From: JBGQAS01 sp964498605
GTDB lineage: Bacteria; Chloroflexota; Anaerolineae; Anaerolineales; Anaerolineaceae
NCBI GenBank assembly: GCA_964498605.1
Contig: CAZCHK010000005.1
Coordinates: forward strand, 1-61,558
Length of the DNA: 61,558 bases
Direction: 5' to 3'
Part shown: piece after piece, positions 35,049-43,095 of the stretch
Layout of the letters: the number at the start of each line of letters is the position of its first letter
Numbering within the stretch: position 1 is the stretch's first letter
The notes under the pieces: generated by a model
The model's database searches: none
Told to the model about the DNA's origin: nothing
The model's input: only the letters and a program-made list of their open reading frames with translations
Translations under genes and position numbers: made by a program

Positions 35049-37106
35049 CTACGCTTTTTTGGTCGAAACTCTGCCGGTCTGCTTTTCAGCCTGATCAAGA
35101 GGGATGCCCGCCATCAGGAGCCCGACAAATTCCTTGGAGGCTTTCTCTATTGGGATCGTGGCGACGATGCGCCCGCGGTACATCACCGCGATGCGGTCCG
35201 ACAGCTGCATGATCTCATCGAGTTCGGTCGAGATGAGCAGCACACCCACGCCTTCATCGCGTTTGGCAATGATCTGATTGTGGATATACTCGATAGACCC
35301 CACATCCAGTCCGCGCGTGGGCTGCGCCGCAATTAACAGGTTGATCGGTCGGGAAAGTTCTCTGGCCACGATCACCTTCTGCTGATTTCCTCCAGACAGG
35401 CTGCTGGCTGGCGTCAGCTCGCTTGGCGTGCGGATATCGAAATCTTTGATTCGCTTCACCGCGTTGTTCACCACTTGCGGCCATTGGATCGTGATATTGT
35501 GTGCGAAAGGTTCCTGGTAATATGTGCAAAGAACGAGATTCTCGCTGACCGGGAAGGGAAGGACCAGCCCATCCCTCTGTCGGTCTTCGGGGATATGCGC
35601 CGTACCCTGTTCAATGATCTGCCGCGGATCGGATTTACCGGAATACCGGCGGCCGATAAGAACCAGGAGCACGATCACGGCAGCCAGTAGAATCAATCCA
35701 ACATAGAATTGAATATGATAGAGCCTCATTTTGGTCCCGAGCTGAAAGAGAGCGTCAAGGTTTGTCCTTAAGTTGAACAGCCGGATGAAAAATTTCTGAA
35801 GGTTGATGGGTTTCAGAAAGAAGGTCACGTACATGAAGAACAGGCCGAGCAGTGTGAGTCCAATTGGGAGCAGTACCGCGATGGTCTTCTCAAACCAGTG
35901 CTTATCAGGCGGGCTGCCGAATGATTTATCTTTGATCGTGAAGTACCCGCTTTCAACAGGCCGCAGGCCGGTAAGCGCTTCAACCAGTTCGGTCTGCCCG
36001 TTGCCCTGCACGCCGGCGATGCCCAATATCTCGCCTTCTCTTAATTCAAATGATACCTTCTCTACGGCCACCTGCCGCCGTGTGTCTGTGACCTCGAGAT
36101 CGTTCACCTCCAGAACGACTTCGCCGGGTTTTGCTTCGTTTTTCTCCACTTCCAGCATCACCGGGCGACCTACCATCATGGATGCGAGTTTCGCCTGGTC
36201 TGCTTCTTTCGGAGTTGTCGTGCCAATCACTTTTCCGCGACGGATGACCGTAATTCGATCCGCGCAATCCAGAACCTCTCGCAGTTTGTGGGTGATGAAA
36301 ATGATCGATTTGCCCTGCTTGGCCAAAGAATGCATGATCTTAAATAACTCATCAGATTCCTGAGGGGTGAGTACAGCGGTCGGCTCATCGAAAATCAGGA
36401 TTTCTGCGTTACGGTAGAGCAGTTTGATGATCTCCACCCTTTGTTGAACGCCGACCGGAAGATCCTTGATCATGGCGTTGGGGTTCACCTTCAGCCCATA
36501 ATCTTTGGAAATCTTTTGAATTTTCTGGGCGACCGAAAAGCGGTCAAGAAATCCACCCATGAGCAGATTGCAGCCCAAGTAAGCGCCGTAGGCTATCGCG
36601 CCGCTGAGAAGGAATAGGATAGCCGTCAACCACAGCGTGACAGCACTGGATGTGCTCGTTGTGAACGAAGCGGAATGGAACAGCATTTGATAATAATCGG
36701 GATGGACGAACAGGAGGCTGATTCCTCCGATGACAGCGCCTATCAGGGCGGAAAGCACAGCGACCAGCCAGTTGGAGCGTTTACGGATCGACTCGTTGCC
36801 CAGCATGACATTTTCCGTGACACTGAACACGGGCACAAGCATGAAGTGCTGGTGAACCATACCAATTCCGGATCGAATGGCATCGCTGGGCGAGTGAATG
36901 CTGGACGGTTTTCCATCCGTATAAATTTCTCCCTGGTCTGGCTGATACAAGCCGTAGAGAATGTTCATCAGGGTGGTTTTTCCAGCTCCGTTTTCACCTA
37001 AAAGAGCATGAATCTCGCCTTTTTCCAGTGTCAAATTGATGTGATCATTCGCTAAAACCCCCGGAAACTGCTTGGTGATATTCTTTAATTCCAGAACAGG
37101 TGTCAT
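35049..37106 (-). CDS. BMP/nucleoside ABC transporter ATPase with transmembrane insertions in both NBDs
   Basis: 685 residues from the ATG with AGGGAGA ahead; about 175 more than a normal RbsA/NupO-type double ATPase. NBD1: Walker A GENGAGKTT (37-45), Q86 in VHQHF, signature LPVGVQQR (216-223), Walker B ILIFDEPTAVL (236-246), H-loop ITHK. NBD2: degenerate Walker A GVQGNGQTE (365-373), IPEDRQRDG, SLSGGNQQ (569-576), LLIAAQPTRGLD (590-601), as usual for this family. Inserted between family-conserved blocks are residues about 106-185 (two hydrophobic helices, 112-134 and 155-183) and about 396-490 (two helices, 407-430 and 466-486). Each pair would return the chain to the cytoplasm. All other motifs are intact and the frame is unbroken. 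Confidence 0.93.
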   Translation of the reverse strand: MTPVLELKNITKQFPGVLANDHINLTLEKGEIHALLGENGAGKTTLMNILYGLYQPDQGEIYTDGKPSSIHSPSDAIRSGIGMVHQHFMLVPVFSVTENVMLGNESIRKRSNWLVAVLSALIGAVIGGISLLFVHPDYYQMLFHSASFTTSTSSAVTLWLTAILFLLSGAIAYGAYLGCNLLMGGFLDRFSVAQKIQKISKDYGLKVNPNAMIKDLPVGVQQRVEIIKLLYRNAEILIFDEPTAVLTPQESDELFKIMHSLAKQGKSIIFITHKLREVLDCADRITVIRRGKVIGTTTPKEADQAKLASMMVGRPVMLEVEKNEAKPGEVVLEVNDLEVTDTRRQVAVEKVSFELREGEILGIAGVQGNGQTELVEALTGLRPVESGYFTIKDKSFGSPPDKHWFEKTIAVLLPIGLTLLGLFFMYVTFFLKPINLQKFFIRLFNLRTNLDALFQLGTKMRLYHIQFYVGLILLAAVIVLLVLIGRRYSGKSDPRQIIEQGTAHIPEDRQRDGLVLPFPVSENLVLCTYYQEPFAHNITIQWPQVVNNAVKRIKDFDIRTPSELTPASSLSGGNQQKVIVARELSRPINLLIAAQPTRGLDVGSIEYIHNQIIAKRDEGVGVLLISTELDEIMQLSDRIAVMYRGRIVATIPIEKASKEFVGLLMAGIPLDQAEKQTGRVSTKKA

Positions 37107-37150
37107 GCAAGTCTCCCTGAAAAATGATGTATTTGATTTTACCATTAACA

Positions 37151-37180
37151 AAAATGCTGACGCGTGAGCGTCAGCATTTT
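37151..37180 (-). promoter_or_regulatory. intra-operon hairpin between bmpA-like gene and ATPase
   Basis: A perfect 13-bp stem (AAAATGCTGACGC and complement) with a GTGA loop lies between the stop of the binding-protein gene and the start of the ATPase gene. It ends in T residues, so it can terminate part of the transcripts or protect the upstream mRNA, giving more binding protein than transporter. Confidence 0.65.
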
Positions 37181-37197
37181 TCGATAACAATGTGATC

Positions 37198-38226
37198 TTA
37201 GTTTGTTGTGGCAATGTTGCCAGCGATGATCTCGGCTTTCAGAACATCCAGTTCGGCTTTCAAGGCTTCCGGGATTTGATCAATGAAGGCTGTGCCGTAG
37301 GCGATATCGACCAGGCCGTTCTCCAGCGTACCGAAATCCTGGCCACCCTCAAAGGTGCCGTCGATTTTCGCCTGGATCTGAGTCATGATCCATGTATCCA
37401 TCTTCTTGAGGGCGCTGGCGAGGATGATGTCCGCGCTTTCCGGATAGAGTACTGACCAGTCCGTATCGACACCGATCATCAAACCGGTACCGCGCTCTTC
37501 GATGGCGGCAATGGTGCCCTGTCCAACAGGTCCGGCAACAGGCATGATGATGTCAGCACCTTCGTCCAGGAGGGCGAGCGTGACATTCTTGCCGTTATCG
37601 GTGTTGGAGAAATCTCCAGAGAACAAACCGGTCTTTGTCGCAGGATCCCATCCAAGCACCTGCACGGATGTGCCGTTGGCGAGGTTGTAAGCTTCGACAC
37701 CCTTCCAGAAACCATCCATGAAGGCGGTCACAGAGGGGAAGTCCATCCCGCCGTACGTGCCGACGATACCTGTTTCGGTCATACCCGCGGCCAGGTAGCC
37801 CACCAGGAAGGTGGCTTCATCGATCTGATAGTACGAGCCTCGCACATTGGGGATGATGGGATCGAAACCAACATCAATGGTGATGAAGCTCTGCTCCGGG
37901 TTGGCTTCAGCGGCTGCCTTGGTGGCATCGGTGAGAGCGTATCCAACGGGGATGATCAGATCACAATCCTGACCCAGCATGGCGTTGATGTTATTGGTGT
38001 AGTCTGTCTCCTGGCGTGATTCGAGATAGACACCATCAATACCCAACTGGTCCATGGCGTCGGTGACACCTTTCCAGGCGGTTGCGTTGAAGCTTTTGTC
38101 CGCAATACCGCCCATGTCGGTCACCTGGCATGCCTTGAAACCAGCACCAGCTTTAGGTTTGCATGCGCCTAAAACTACCGATGCAAGTAACAAGACTGCT
38201 AAAATAATGGAAACTTTTTTTGACAT
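37198..38226 (-). CDS. BMP-family substrate-binding lipoprotein (nucleoside type)
   Basis: 342 residues starting at the ATG (MSKKVSIIL) with GGAGGAGAA upstream. Lipoprotein signal ends VVLGAC. Family hallmarks: CQVTDMGGIADKSFNATAWKG, GYALTDATKAAAEANPEQSF, FLVGYLAAGMTETGIVGTYG and VGQGTIAAIEERGTGLMIGVDTD. These proteins (Med/BmpA/PnrA) bind nucleosides and feed them to an ABC importer, here the three genes downstream. First gene of the operon, behind a strong promoter. Confidence 0.95.
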   Translation of the reverse strand: MSKKVSIILAVLLLASVVLGACKPKAGAGFKACQVTDMGGIADKSFNATAWKGVTDAMDQLGIDGVYLESRQETDYTNNINAMLGQDCDLIIPVGYALTDATKAAAEANPEQSFITIDVGFDPIIPNVRGSYYQIDEATFLVGYLAAGMTETGIVGTYGGMDFPSVTAFMDGFWKGVEAYNLANGTSVQVLGWDPATKTGLFSGDFSNTDNGKNVTLALLDEGADIIMPVAGPVGQGTIAAIEERGTGLMIGVDTDWSVLYPESADIILASALKKMDTWIMTQIQAKIDGTFEGGQDFGTLENGLVDIAYGTAFIDQIPEALKAELDVLKAEIIAGNIATTN

Positions 38227-38297
38227 CTGTTTCTCCTCCAAAAGGATTTTGATATCGGGCAAAGATAATTCGGAGAACCATCCCGCCCTGTTCAATT

Positions 38298-38326
38298 AGT
38301 ATAACCTGAATCAAATCGTCAGGCAA
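38298..38326 (-). promoter_or_regulatory. sigma70-type promoter of the BMP operon
   Basis: TTGCCT and TATACT (read on the minus strand) are separated by 17 bp. The predicted transcript start is about 65 nt before the lipoprotein ATG. Confidence 0.65.
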
Positions 38327-38361
38327 GTTATTTTAAGGTGGTTTGGGTTCAGCAGAATGAA

Positions 38362-38390
38362 TTGACTTCAATTTTCAGGCGTGATAATAT
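38362..38390 (+). promoter_or_regulatory. promoter of the PIN-TRAM/cysS/rlmB operon
   Basis: TTGACT and TAATAT with a 17-bp spacer. It diverges from the BMP promoter, with only about 35 bp between their -35 boxes. Confidence 0.5.
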
Positions 38391-38452
38391 GATTGTGTCG
38401 GCGCAATTATTCGTTTTTATTGTGCACATTAACAATCGAAAGGATCATTGTT

Positions 38453-39532
38453 ATGAGCGCAGATTTTATTTTTCGCATGATCGGCATGGTGGTTTTTGCT
38501 GTTTTAGGAGCCATCTGGGGAGCGCAGTTATCCTCGCTCACCGGGATTGACTCCTCTATCCTTACACCGCCGCAGTATTCATTTCTCGTCGGCCTGGTTG
38601 GCGCCCTGATCGGTTTAATTCTCACTCCTTATATCACCTCACGTCCGGTCAAAGCGATTAAGAAGAAACTGTCGCAGTTACCCGGTCAGAACCTCTCTGC
38701 CGCGTTGATCGGATTGGTGATGGGATTGATCGTCGCCGCCCTGCTCTCCTTTCCTCTTTCTCTGCTTCCGTCCCCATTCGGAAAAATATTACCCTTTGCG
38801 GGTGTGCTGCTTTTTGGATATTTGGGTGTATCGCTTTTTGTCGCACGTCAGCAGGATATTTTCGGATTGTTTGCCTCGATCAGCAGAGGCGCGGTCCACA
38901 GCCCAGAAACCAGGGATGGGTGGTCGCATTCCAGAAACCTGCTGATGGATACCAGCGTTATCATCGATGGGCGTATTCTGGATATTGCCCGTTCCGGTTT
39001 TATCCCCGGCACATTTATCATTCCCCGATTTGTTCTTAGCGAACTGCAGTACATTGCCGACTCCCAGGACAATCTCCGGCGGCAAAGGGGAAGAAGAGGA
39101 TTGGAGGTTCTCTCTCAGCTGCAGAAGGATTCGGATATTCCCCTGAAGATCACCGATGTGAATGTCGAAGATGCAAAAGATGTGGACGAAAAACTGGTCA
39201 TCCTGGCCAGACAAATGCGCTGTCCGATTCTCACCAACGATTTTAATCTCAACCGTGTGGCTGAACTGCAGGGTGTCACGGTCCTGAACATCAACGAGCT
39301 AGCCAACGCAGTGAAATCCGTCATGATGCCTGGAGAGACACTGGCCATCAAAGTGATCCAGGAAGGTAAGGATAAAGCTCAGGGAGTGGGATTTCTGGAA
39401 GACGGCACGATGGTGGTCGTGGAAAATGGCAGGAGTCTGATCGGCCAGGAACACTTGATCGTGGTGACAAAAGTGCTGCAAACCACCGCTGGCAGGATGA
39501 TCTTTGGAAAAGTTGCCAGCCAAAAGGAATGA
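38453..39532 (+). CDS. membrane PIN-TRAM nuclease-like protein (YacL family)
   Basis: 359 residues from the ATG (MSADFIFRM) with AAGGAT ahead; the longer TTG frame has no ribosome site. Four membrane helices (to about 140) are followed by a PIN domain (about 165-285): LLMDTSVIIDGRI, PRFVLSELQYIAD, and ILTNDFNLNRVA supply its acidic metal-binding residues. The C-terminal TRAM domain (about 300-355, MMPGETLAIKVIQEGKDKAQGVGFLEDGTMVVVE) binds RNA. Function is not proven; relatives are linked to RNA processing. It ends 3 bp before cysS. Confidence 0.92.
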   Translation: MSADFIFRMIGMVVFAVLGAIWGAQLSSLTGIDSSILTPPQYSFLVGLVGALIGLILTPYITSRPVKAIKKKLSQLPGQNLSAALIGLVMGLIVAALLSFPLSLLPSPFGKILPFAGVLLFGYLGVSLFVARQQDIFGLFASISRGAVHSPETRDGWSHSRNLLMDTSVIIDGRILDIARSGFIPGTFIIPRFVLSELQYIADSQDNLRRQRGRRGLEVLSQLQKDSDIPLKITDVNVEDAKDVDEKLVILARQMRCPILTNDFNLNRVAELQGVTVLNINELANAVKSVMMPGETLAIKVIQEGKDKAQGVGFLEDGTMVVVENGRSLIGQEHLIVVTKVLQTTAGRMIFGKVASQKE

Positions 39533-39535
39533 TTG

Positions 39536-40936
39536 ATGAGCATCAAAATATTCAACACGCTGACAAGAAAAAAAGAGGATTTCGTTCCTCTCGAAGAGGG
39601 AAAAGTCCGCATGTACGTCTGCGGGGTGACTGTTTACAACAAAGCTCACGTCGGTCACGCCATGTCCGCGCTGGTTTTTGATATTTTGCGCAGGTATCTT
39701 GAATATCGGGGTTACGAGGTACGGCATGTAACCAATTTTACTGACGTGGACGATAAGATCATCAACCGGGCTGCTCAACTGGGAATCGATCCGATGGAGA
39801 TGGCTGCCGGATACATTATGGAACTGCAGGAGCAGATGAAGGCTCTGAACATCAAACCGGCTGCGGTCTATCCTCAGGCAACCACTGAAATGGACACGAT
39901 CATTCAAATGATCGAAGGTCTGATCAACAAAGGGTACGCATACGCAGCGGAAGGTGACGTGTATTTTCGAGTTCAGAAGGACAAGCAGTACGGCAAACTG
40001 TCCGGACGGCGAATCGAGGATATGCGCTCTGGCGAGAAAAGCGACCCTGGAGAGATCAAAGAAGATAGCCTGGACTTTGCTTTATGGAAATCCGCGAAGC
40101 CTGGTGAACCTTCCTGGGAAAGCCCCTGGGGAAAAGGACGGCCGGGATGGCACATCGAATGCTCAGCGATGAGTCTGAAGCATCTTGGCGAACAGATTGA
40201 TATACATGGCGGTGGGAATGACCTGATATTTCCTCATCATGAAAATGAAATCGCGCAAACCGAGTGTCTGACTGAACAGGCTTTTGCCAGGTATTGGGTC
40301 CACAATGGGATGCTCAATTTCAGCGGTGAAAAGATGTCAAAATCTGTTGGGAATATCATCACGATTGAAGAATTCCTGCGGGATCACCCGGCGGATGTGA
40401 TCCGATTTATGGTTTTGAATTCCGGTTACCGCAGCCCGCTGACTTTCAACGAAGATGTGATTGAGCAAAGCAGAAAAGGGCTGGACCGCATCCGTTCGGC
40501 TTTGAAACCCGCCTTGGCTGGAGCACGGGGGGCTTCAACTGAAATCATCACAACACTGGAGAAGGAAGCAGATGGCGCAAAAGAGATTTTCATTGCGAAC
40601 ATGGATGATGACCTGAATACTGCTGGCGCACTCGCGGCGGTTTTTGAGCTGGTGAGAACGATCAACGCTGCCAGGGCGGAAAACGCTACAGATGAAGAAC
40701 TCAAGCGAGCGCAGGCAGTGATCCGGGAATTGACTTCGGTCTGGGGGCTTACACTGGAGGAAAATAATCCACAAGGAGAGGATGTAGCGCCGTTTATCGA
40801 TTTGCTGCTGGACCTGCGAAAACAGCTGCGCGTTTTAAGGCAGTGGGAATTGTCTGATTCTGTACGCGATAAGTTACTGGAGCTGGGCGTTGTCATCGAG
40901 GACAGCAAAGAAGGATCCAGCTGGCATTTTAAGTAG
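39536..40936 (+). CDS. cysS: cysteinyl-tRNA synthetase
   Basis: 466 residues of class I synthetase, attaching cysteine to tRNA-Cys. The HIGH motif is HVGHA, KMSKS is intact (EKMSKSVGN), and the zinc ligands fit (Cys in MYVCGVTVYN, Cys in HIECSAM, His in the GGGNDLIFPHHENE segment). The ATG at 39536 is preferred to the TTG just before it because AAGGA is correctly spaced. Full length. It belongs to the PIN-TRAM, cysS, rlmB transcription unit. Confidence 0.98.
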   Translation: MSIKIFNTLTRKKEDFVPLEEGKVRMYVCGVTVYNKAHVGHAMSALVFDILRRYLEYRGYEVRHVTNFTDVDDKIINRAAQLGIDPMEMAAGYIMELQEQMKALNIKPAAVYPQATTEMDTIIQMIEGLINKGYAYAAEGDVYFRVQKDKQYGKLSGRRIEDMRSGEKSDPGEIKEDSLDFALWKSAKPGEPSWESPWGKGRPGWHIECSAMSLKHLGEQIDIHGGGNDLIFPHHENEIAQTECLTEQAFARYWVHNGMLNFSGEKMSKSVGNIITIEEFLRDHPADVIRFMVLNSGYRSPLTFNEDVIEQSRKGLDRIRSALKPALAGARGASTEIITTLEKEADGAKEIFIANMDDDLNTAGALAAVFELVRTINAARAENATDEELKRAQAVIRELTSVWGLTLEENNPQGEDVAPFIDLLLDLRKQLRVLRQWELSDSVRDKLLELGVVIEDSKEGSSWHFK

Positions 40937-40954
40937 TCACCCGGGAGGAAGCGC

Positions 40955-41707
40955 ATGAAGGAATGGATTGTCGGTCGTAATCCGGTCTACGAAACATTGA
41001 GGGCGAAACGCAGACAACCATTTCGATTGTATGTCGCATCGGGGGTGGATGAAAAGGGTCGAATCTCAGATATCGTATCCCTGGCGAAAGAAAGGCGCAT
41101 GCAGGTATCGCGGGTGCTGCGCAGCCAGGTTGACGCTTTAGGTGAAAACCCGCAGGGTGTTGCCCTGGAAGTCAGCCAGTACCCTTACTGCGCGCTGGAC
41201 GACATCTTTGAGTTGGCTCTGAACAGGCATGAACCCCTGTTTGTGCTGGCTTTGGATCAAATCCAAAATCCCCAGAACCTTGGGTCACTGCTTCGAACAG
41301 CTGAAGCTGTCGGGGTGCATGGCGTGATCATGCCCCTGGCCAGGGCGGTGGGAGTGACCCCGGCAGTGGTATCTTCTTCTGCAGGGGCAAGTGAACACCT
41401 CATGATTGCCCCGGTCAATCTTGCGCAGGCCATCAGCACTTTGAAACAAGCTGGAGCATGGGTTGTCGGGCTGGAGGGTTCTCCGGCAGCGAAGCTTCCC
41501 GGGGAAATATCTCTGTCTGGCTCTATCGTCATCGTTGTGGGCAGTGAAGGAGAAGGCATCCGGTCCCTGGTTCGGAATTCATGTGACTTCCTGCTGCGTT
41601 TACCCATGTTTGGAAAAATTGCCAGCCTGAACGCGTCCGTGGCAGGTTCTGTCGCTCTCTACCTGGCCATGCAGGAACGTTCAAAAAAGAACGATTCTCA
41701 GAAATGA
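40955..41707 (+). CDS. rlmB: 23S rRNA 2'-O-ribose methyltransferase RlmB/TrmH family
   Basis: 250 residues. The N-terminal substrate-binding domain begins MKEWIVGRNPVYETLRA, typical of RlmB. The SPOUT knot has the three motifs: NLGSLLRTAEAVGVHGVI, IVVGSEGEG and MFGKIASLNASVAGSVAL. It would methylate a guanosine ribose in 23S rRNA using SAM. A GGAGG site lies 5-9 nt before the ATG, 18 bp after cysS. The exact target nucleotide is inferred from the family. Confidence 0.92.
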   Translation: MKEWIVGRNPVYETLRAKRRQPFRLYVASGVDEKGRISDIVSLAKERRMQVSRVLRSQVDALGENPQGVALEVSQYPYCALDDIFELALNRHEPLFVLALDQIQNPQNLGSLLRTAEAVGVHGVIMPLARAVGVTPAVVSSSAGASEHLMIAPVNLAQAISTLKQAGAWVVGLEGSPAAKLPGEISLSGSIVIVVGSEGEGIRSLVRNSCDFLLRLPMFGKIASLNASVAGSVALYLAMQERSKKNDSQK

Positions 41708-41713
41708 TGAAAA

Positions 41714-41730
41714 AGCCGGGCTGACCGGCT
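41714..41730 (-). terminator. terminator of serS
   Basis: AGCCGG pairs with CCGGCT around a 5-nt loop, followed on the minus strand by TTTT. It sits between the convergent rlmB and serS genes and probably stops serS transcripts, and with lower efficiency also rlmB. Confidence 0.65.
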
Positions 41731-41737
41731 GTTGATG

Positions 41738-43006
41738 CTACTGGATGATTGTTATTCCGCCCATCCAGGGTTGGAGCACATCCGGGATGCGTATCGAACC
41801 ATCCTTCTGCTGGTACTGCTCCAGGATAGCGATCATTGTGCGCGGCATTCCCAAACCCGAACCATTCAGCGTATGCAGCCAGCGGTTCTTGCTGCCATCC
41901 GCCGGCCGATACTTGATATTCGCGCGGCGCGCCTGAAAATCACCGACATTACTGATCGATGAGACCTCCAGCCACTCCGCGCATCCAGGAGCCCATACCT
42001 CGAGGTCGTAGGTGGCACGGGCGTTGAAACCGATATCCCCCGTGCACAGCCGCTTGATGCGGTGAGCCAGTCCAAGTCCTTCCACGGTCAGCCTGGCATC
42101 TTCCAGCATGCGTTCCAGTTCATGGTCCGACTCTTCGGGTTTGCAGTAGATGTACATTTCTACCTTATCAAACTGGTGACCGCGTTTGATACCGCGTACA
42201 TCACGACCGGCGCTCATTTTTTCTCTTCTGAAACAGGGGGTGTACGCTGTGTAACGCAGGGGCAGTGAAGCTTCTTCGATGATCTCCCCCATGTGCATTC
42301 CAGTCAGGGGAACCTCCGAGGTAGGCACCATCCAAAAATCCTCCTCGATATCATGATACAGGTTCTCGGCAAATTTCGGTAATTGCCCTGCGGCAAACAG
42401 GACATCACTTTTGACCATGAAAGGCAGGTACATTTCTGTATATCCCTGGTTGATGTGCAAATCCAGCATCCAGGATATCAGTGCTCGCTGCAACCGAGCG
42501 CCTGCTTTTGCCAGGGTGTAGAAGCGCGAACCGGACAGCTTGGTCCCTCGCTCAAAATCGATGATGCCCAATTTTGGACCCAGCTCCCAGTGCGGCAGGG
42601 GTTGAAAGTCATACTCCGGGAGATTGCCATACGAGCGCACAACGATATTTTCATCCTCGTCCCTGCCAAGGGGCGTGGAGCTGTCTGGAATGTTGGGGAT
42701 GGAGGATAGGAGCGCGTGCAGGTTATCGTCTATTTCACTCAATTGCTGGTCCAGGGCGTTGATTTCCTCACCCACCCTGCGCATCTCCACAATCCTGGCC
42801 TGGCGCTCCGCGCTGTCCTGGCACTGGCTGATTTCTTTGGATACGGTATTGCGATTTGCTTTCAGGGTTTCGCTTTGGGAAAGAAGTGTTCGCCTTTTTG
42901 TATCAAGTTCGAGGATTTGTTCGACAGGAGATGGATCCATCTGCCGGTTGATCAAAGCCTGTTTGACCACGGCCGGATTTTCGCGAAGAAGGTTGATGTC
43001 AAGCAT
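41738..43006 (-). CDS. serS: seryl-tRNA synthetase
   Basis: 422 residues, the usual size. The N-terminal coiled-coil arm (about 30-105, LDTKRRTLLSQSETLKANRN) holds the long arm of tRNA-Ser. Class II motifs follow: TEMYLPFMVKSDVL, TPCFRREKMSAGRDVRGIKRGHQFDKVE (motif 2) and LHTLNGSGLGMPRTMIAILE (motif 3). It charges tRNA-Ser in the cytoplasm. It is transcribed alone from a near-consensus promoter and ends at a terminator shared with rlmB. No T-box was seen in its 48-nt leader. Confidence 0.98.
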   Translation of the reverse strand: MLDINLLRENPAVVKQALINRQMDPSPVEQILELDTKRRTLLSQSETLKANRNTVSKEISQCQDSAERQARIVEMRRVGEEINALDQQLSEIDDNLHALLSSIPNIPDSSTPLGRDEDENIVVRSYGNLPEYDFQPLPHWELGPKLGIIDFERGTKLSGSRFYTLAKAGARLQRALISWMLDLHINQGYTEMYLPFMVKSDVLFAAGQLPKFAENLYHDIEEDFWMVPTSEVPLTGMHMGEIIEEASLPLRYTAYTPCFRREKMSAGRDVRGIKRGHQFDKVEMYIYCKPEESDHELERMLEDARLTVEGLGLAHRIKRLCTGDIGFNARATYDLEVWAPGCAEWLEVSSISNVGDFQARRANIKYRPADGSKNRWLHTLNGSGLGMPRTMIAILEQYQQKDGSIRIPDVLQPWMGGITIIQ

Positions 43007-43053
43007 TTTCGAATTCCTTTGATATGCACAGCCCCCCTGGCTGAATTGGTTTG

Positions 43054-43081
43054 ATTATAGCGGCGGGTTGAGGGGTGTCAA
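43054..43081 (-). promoter_or_regulatory. consensus promoter of serS
   Basis: TTGACA and TATAAT, both perfect, with a 16-bp spacer on the minus strand. It overlaps nothing else; the thiP stop is 15 bp upstream of the -35. Confidence 0.8.
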
Positions 43082-43095
43082 GTTGTGAGTCGCGC

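Noticed and set aside
41257..41607. Antisense frame within rlmB
   Set aside because: Shadow of the SPOUT-domain coding frame, with no independent signal.
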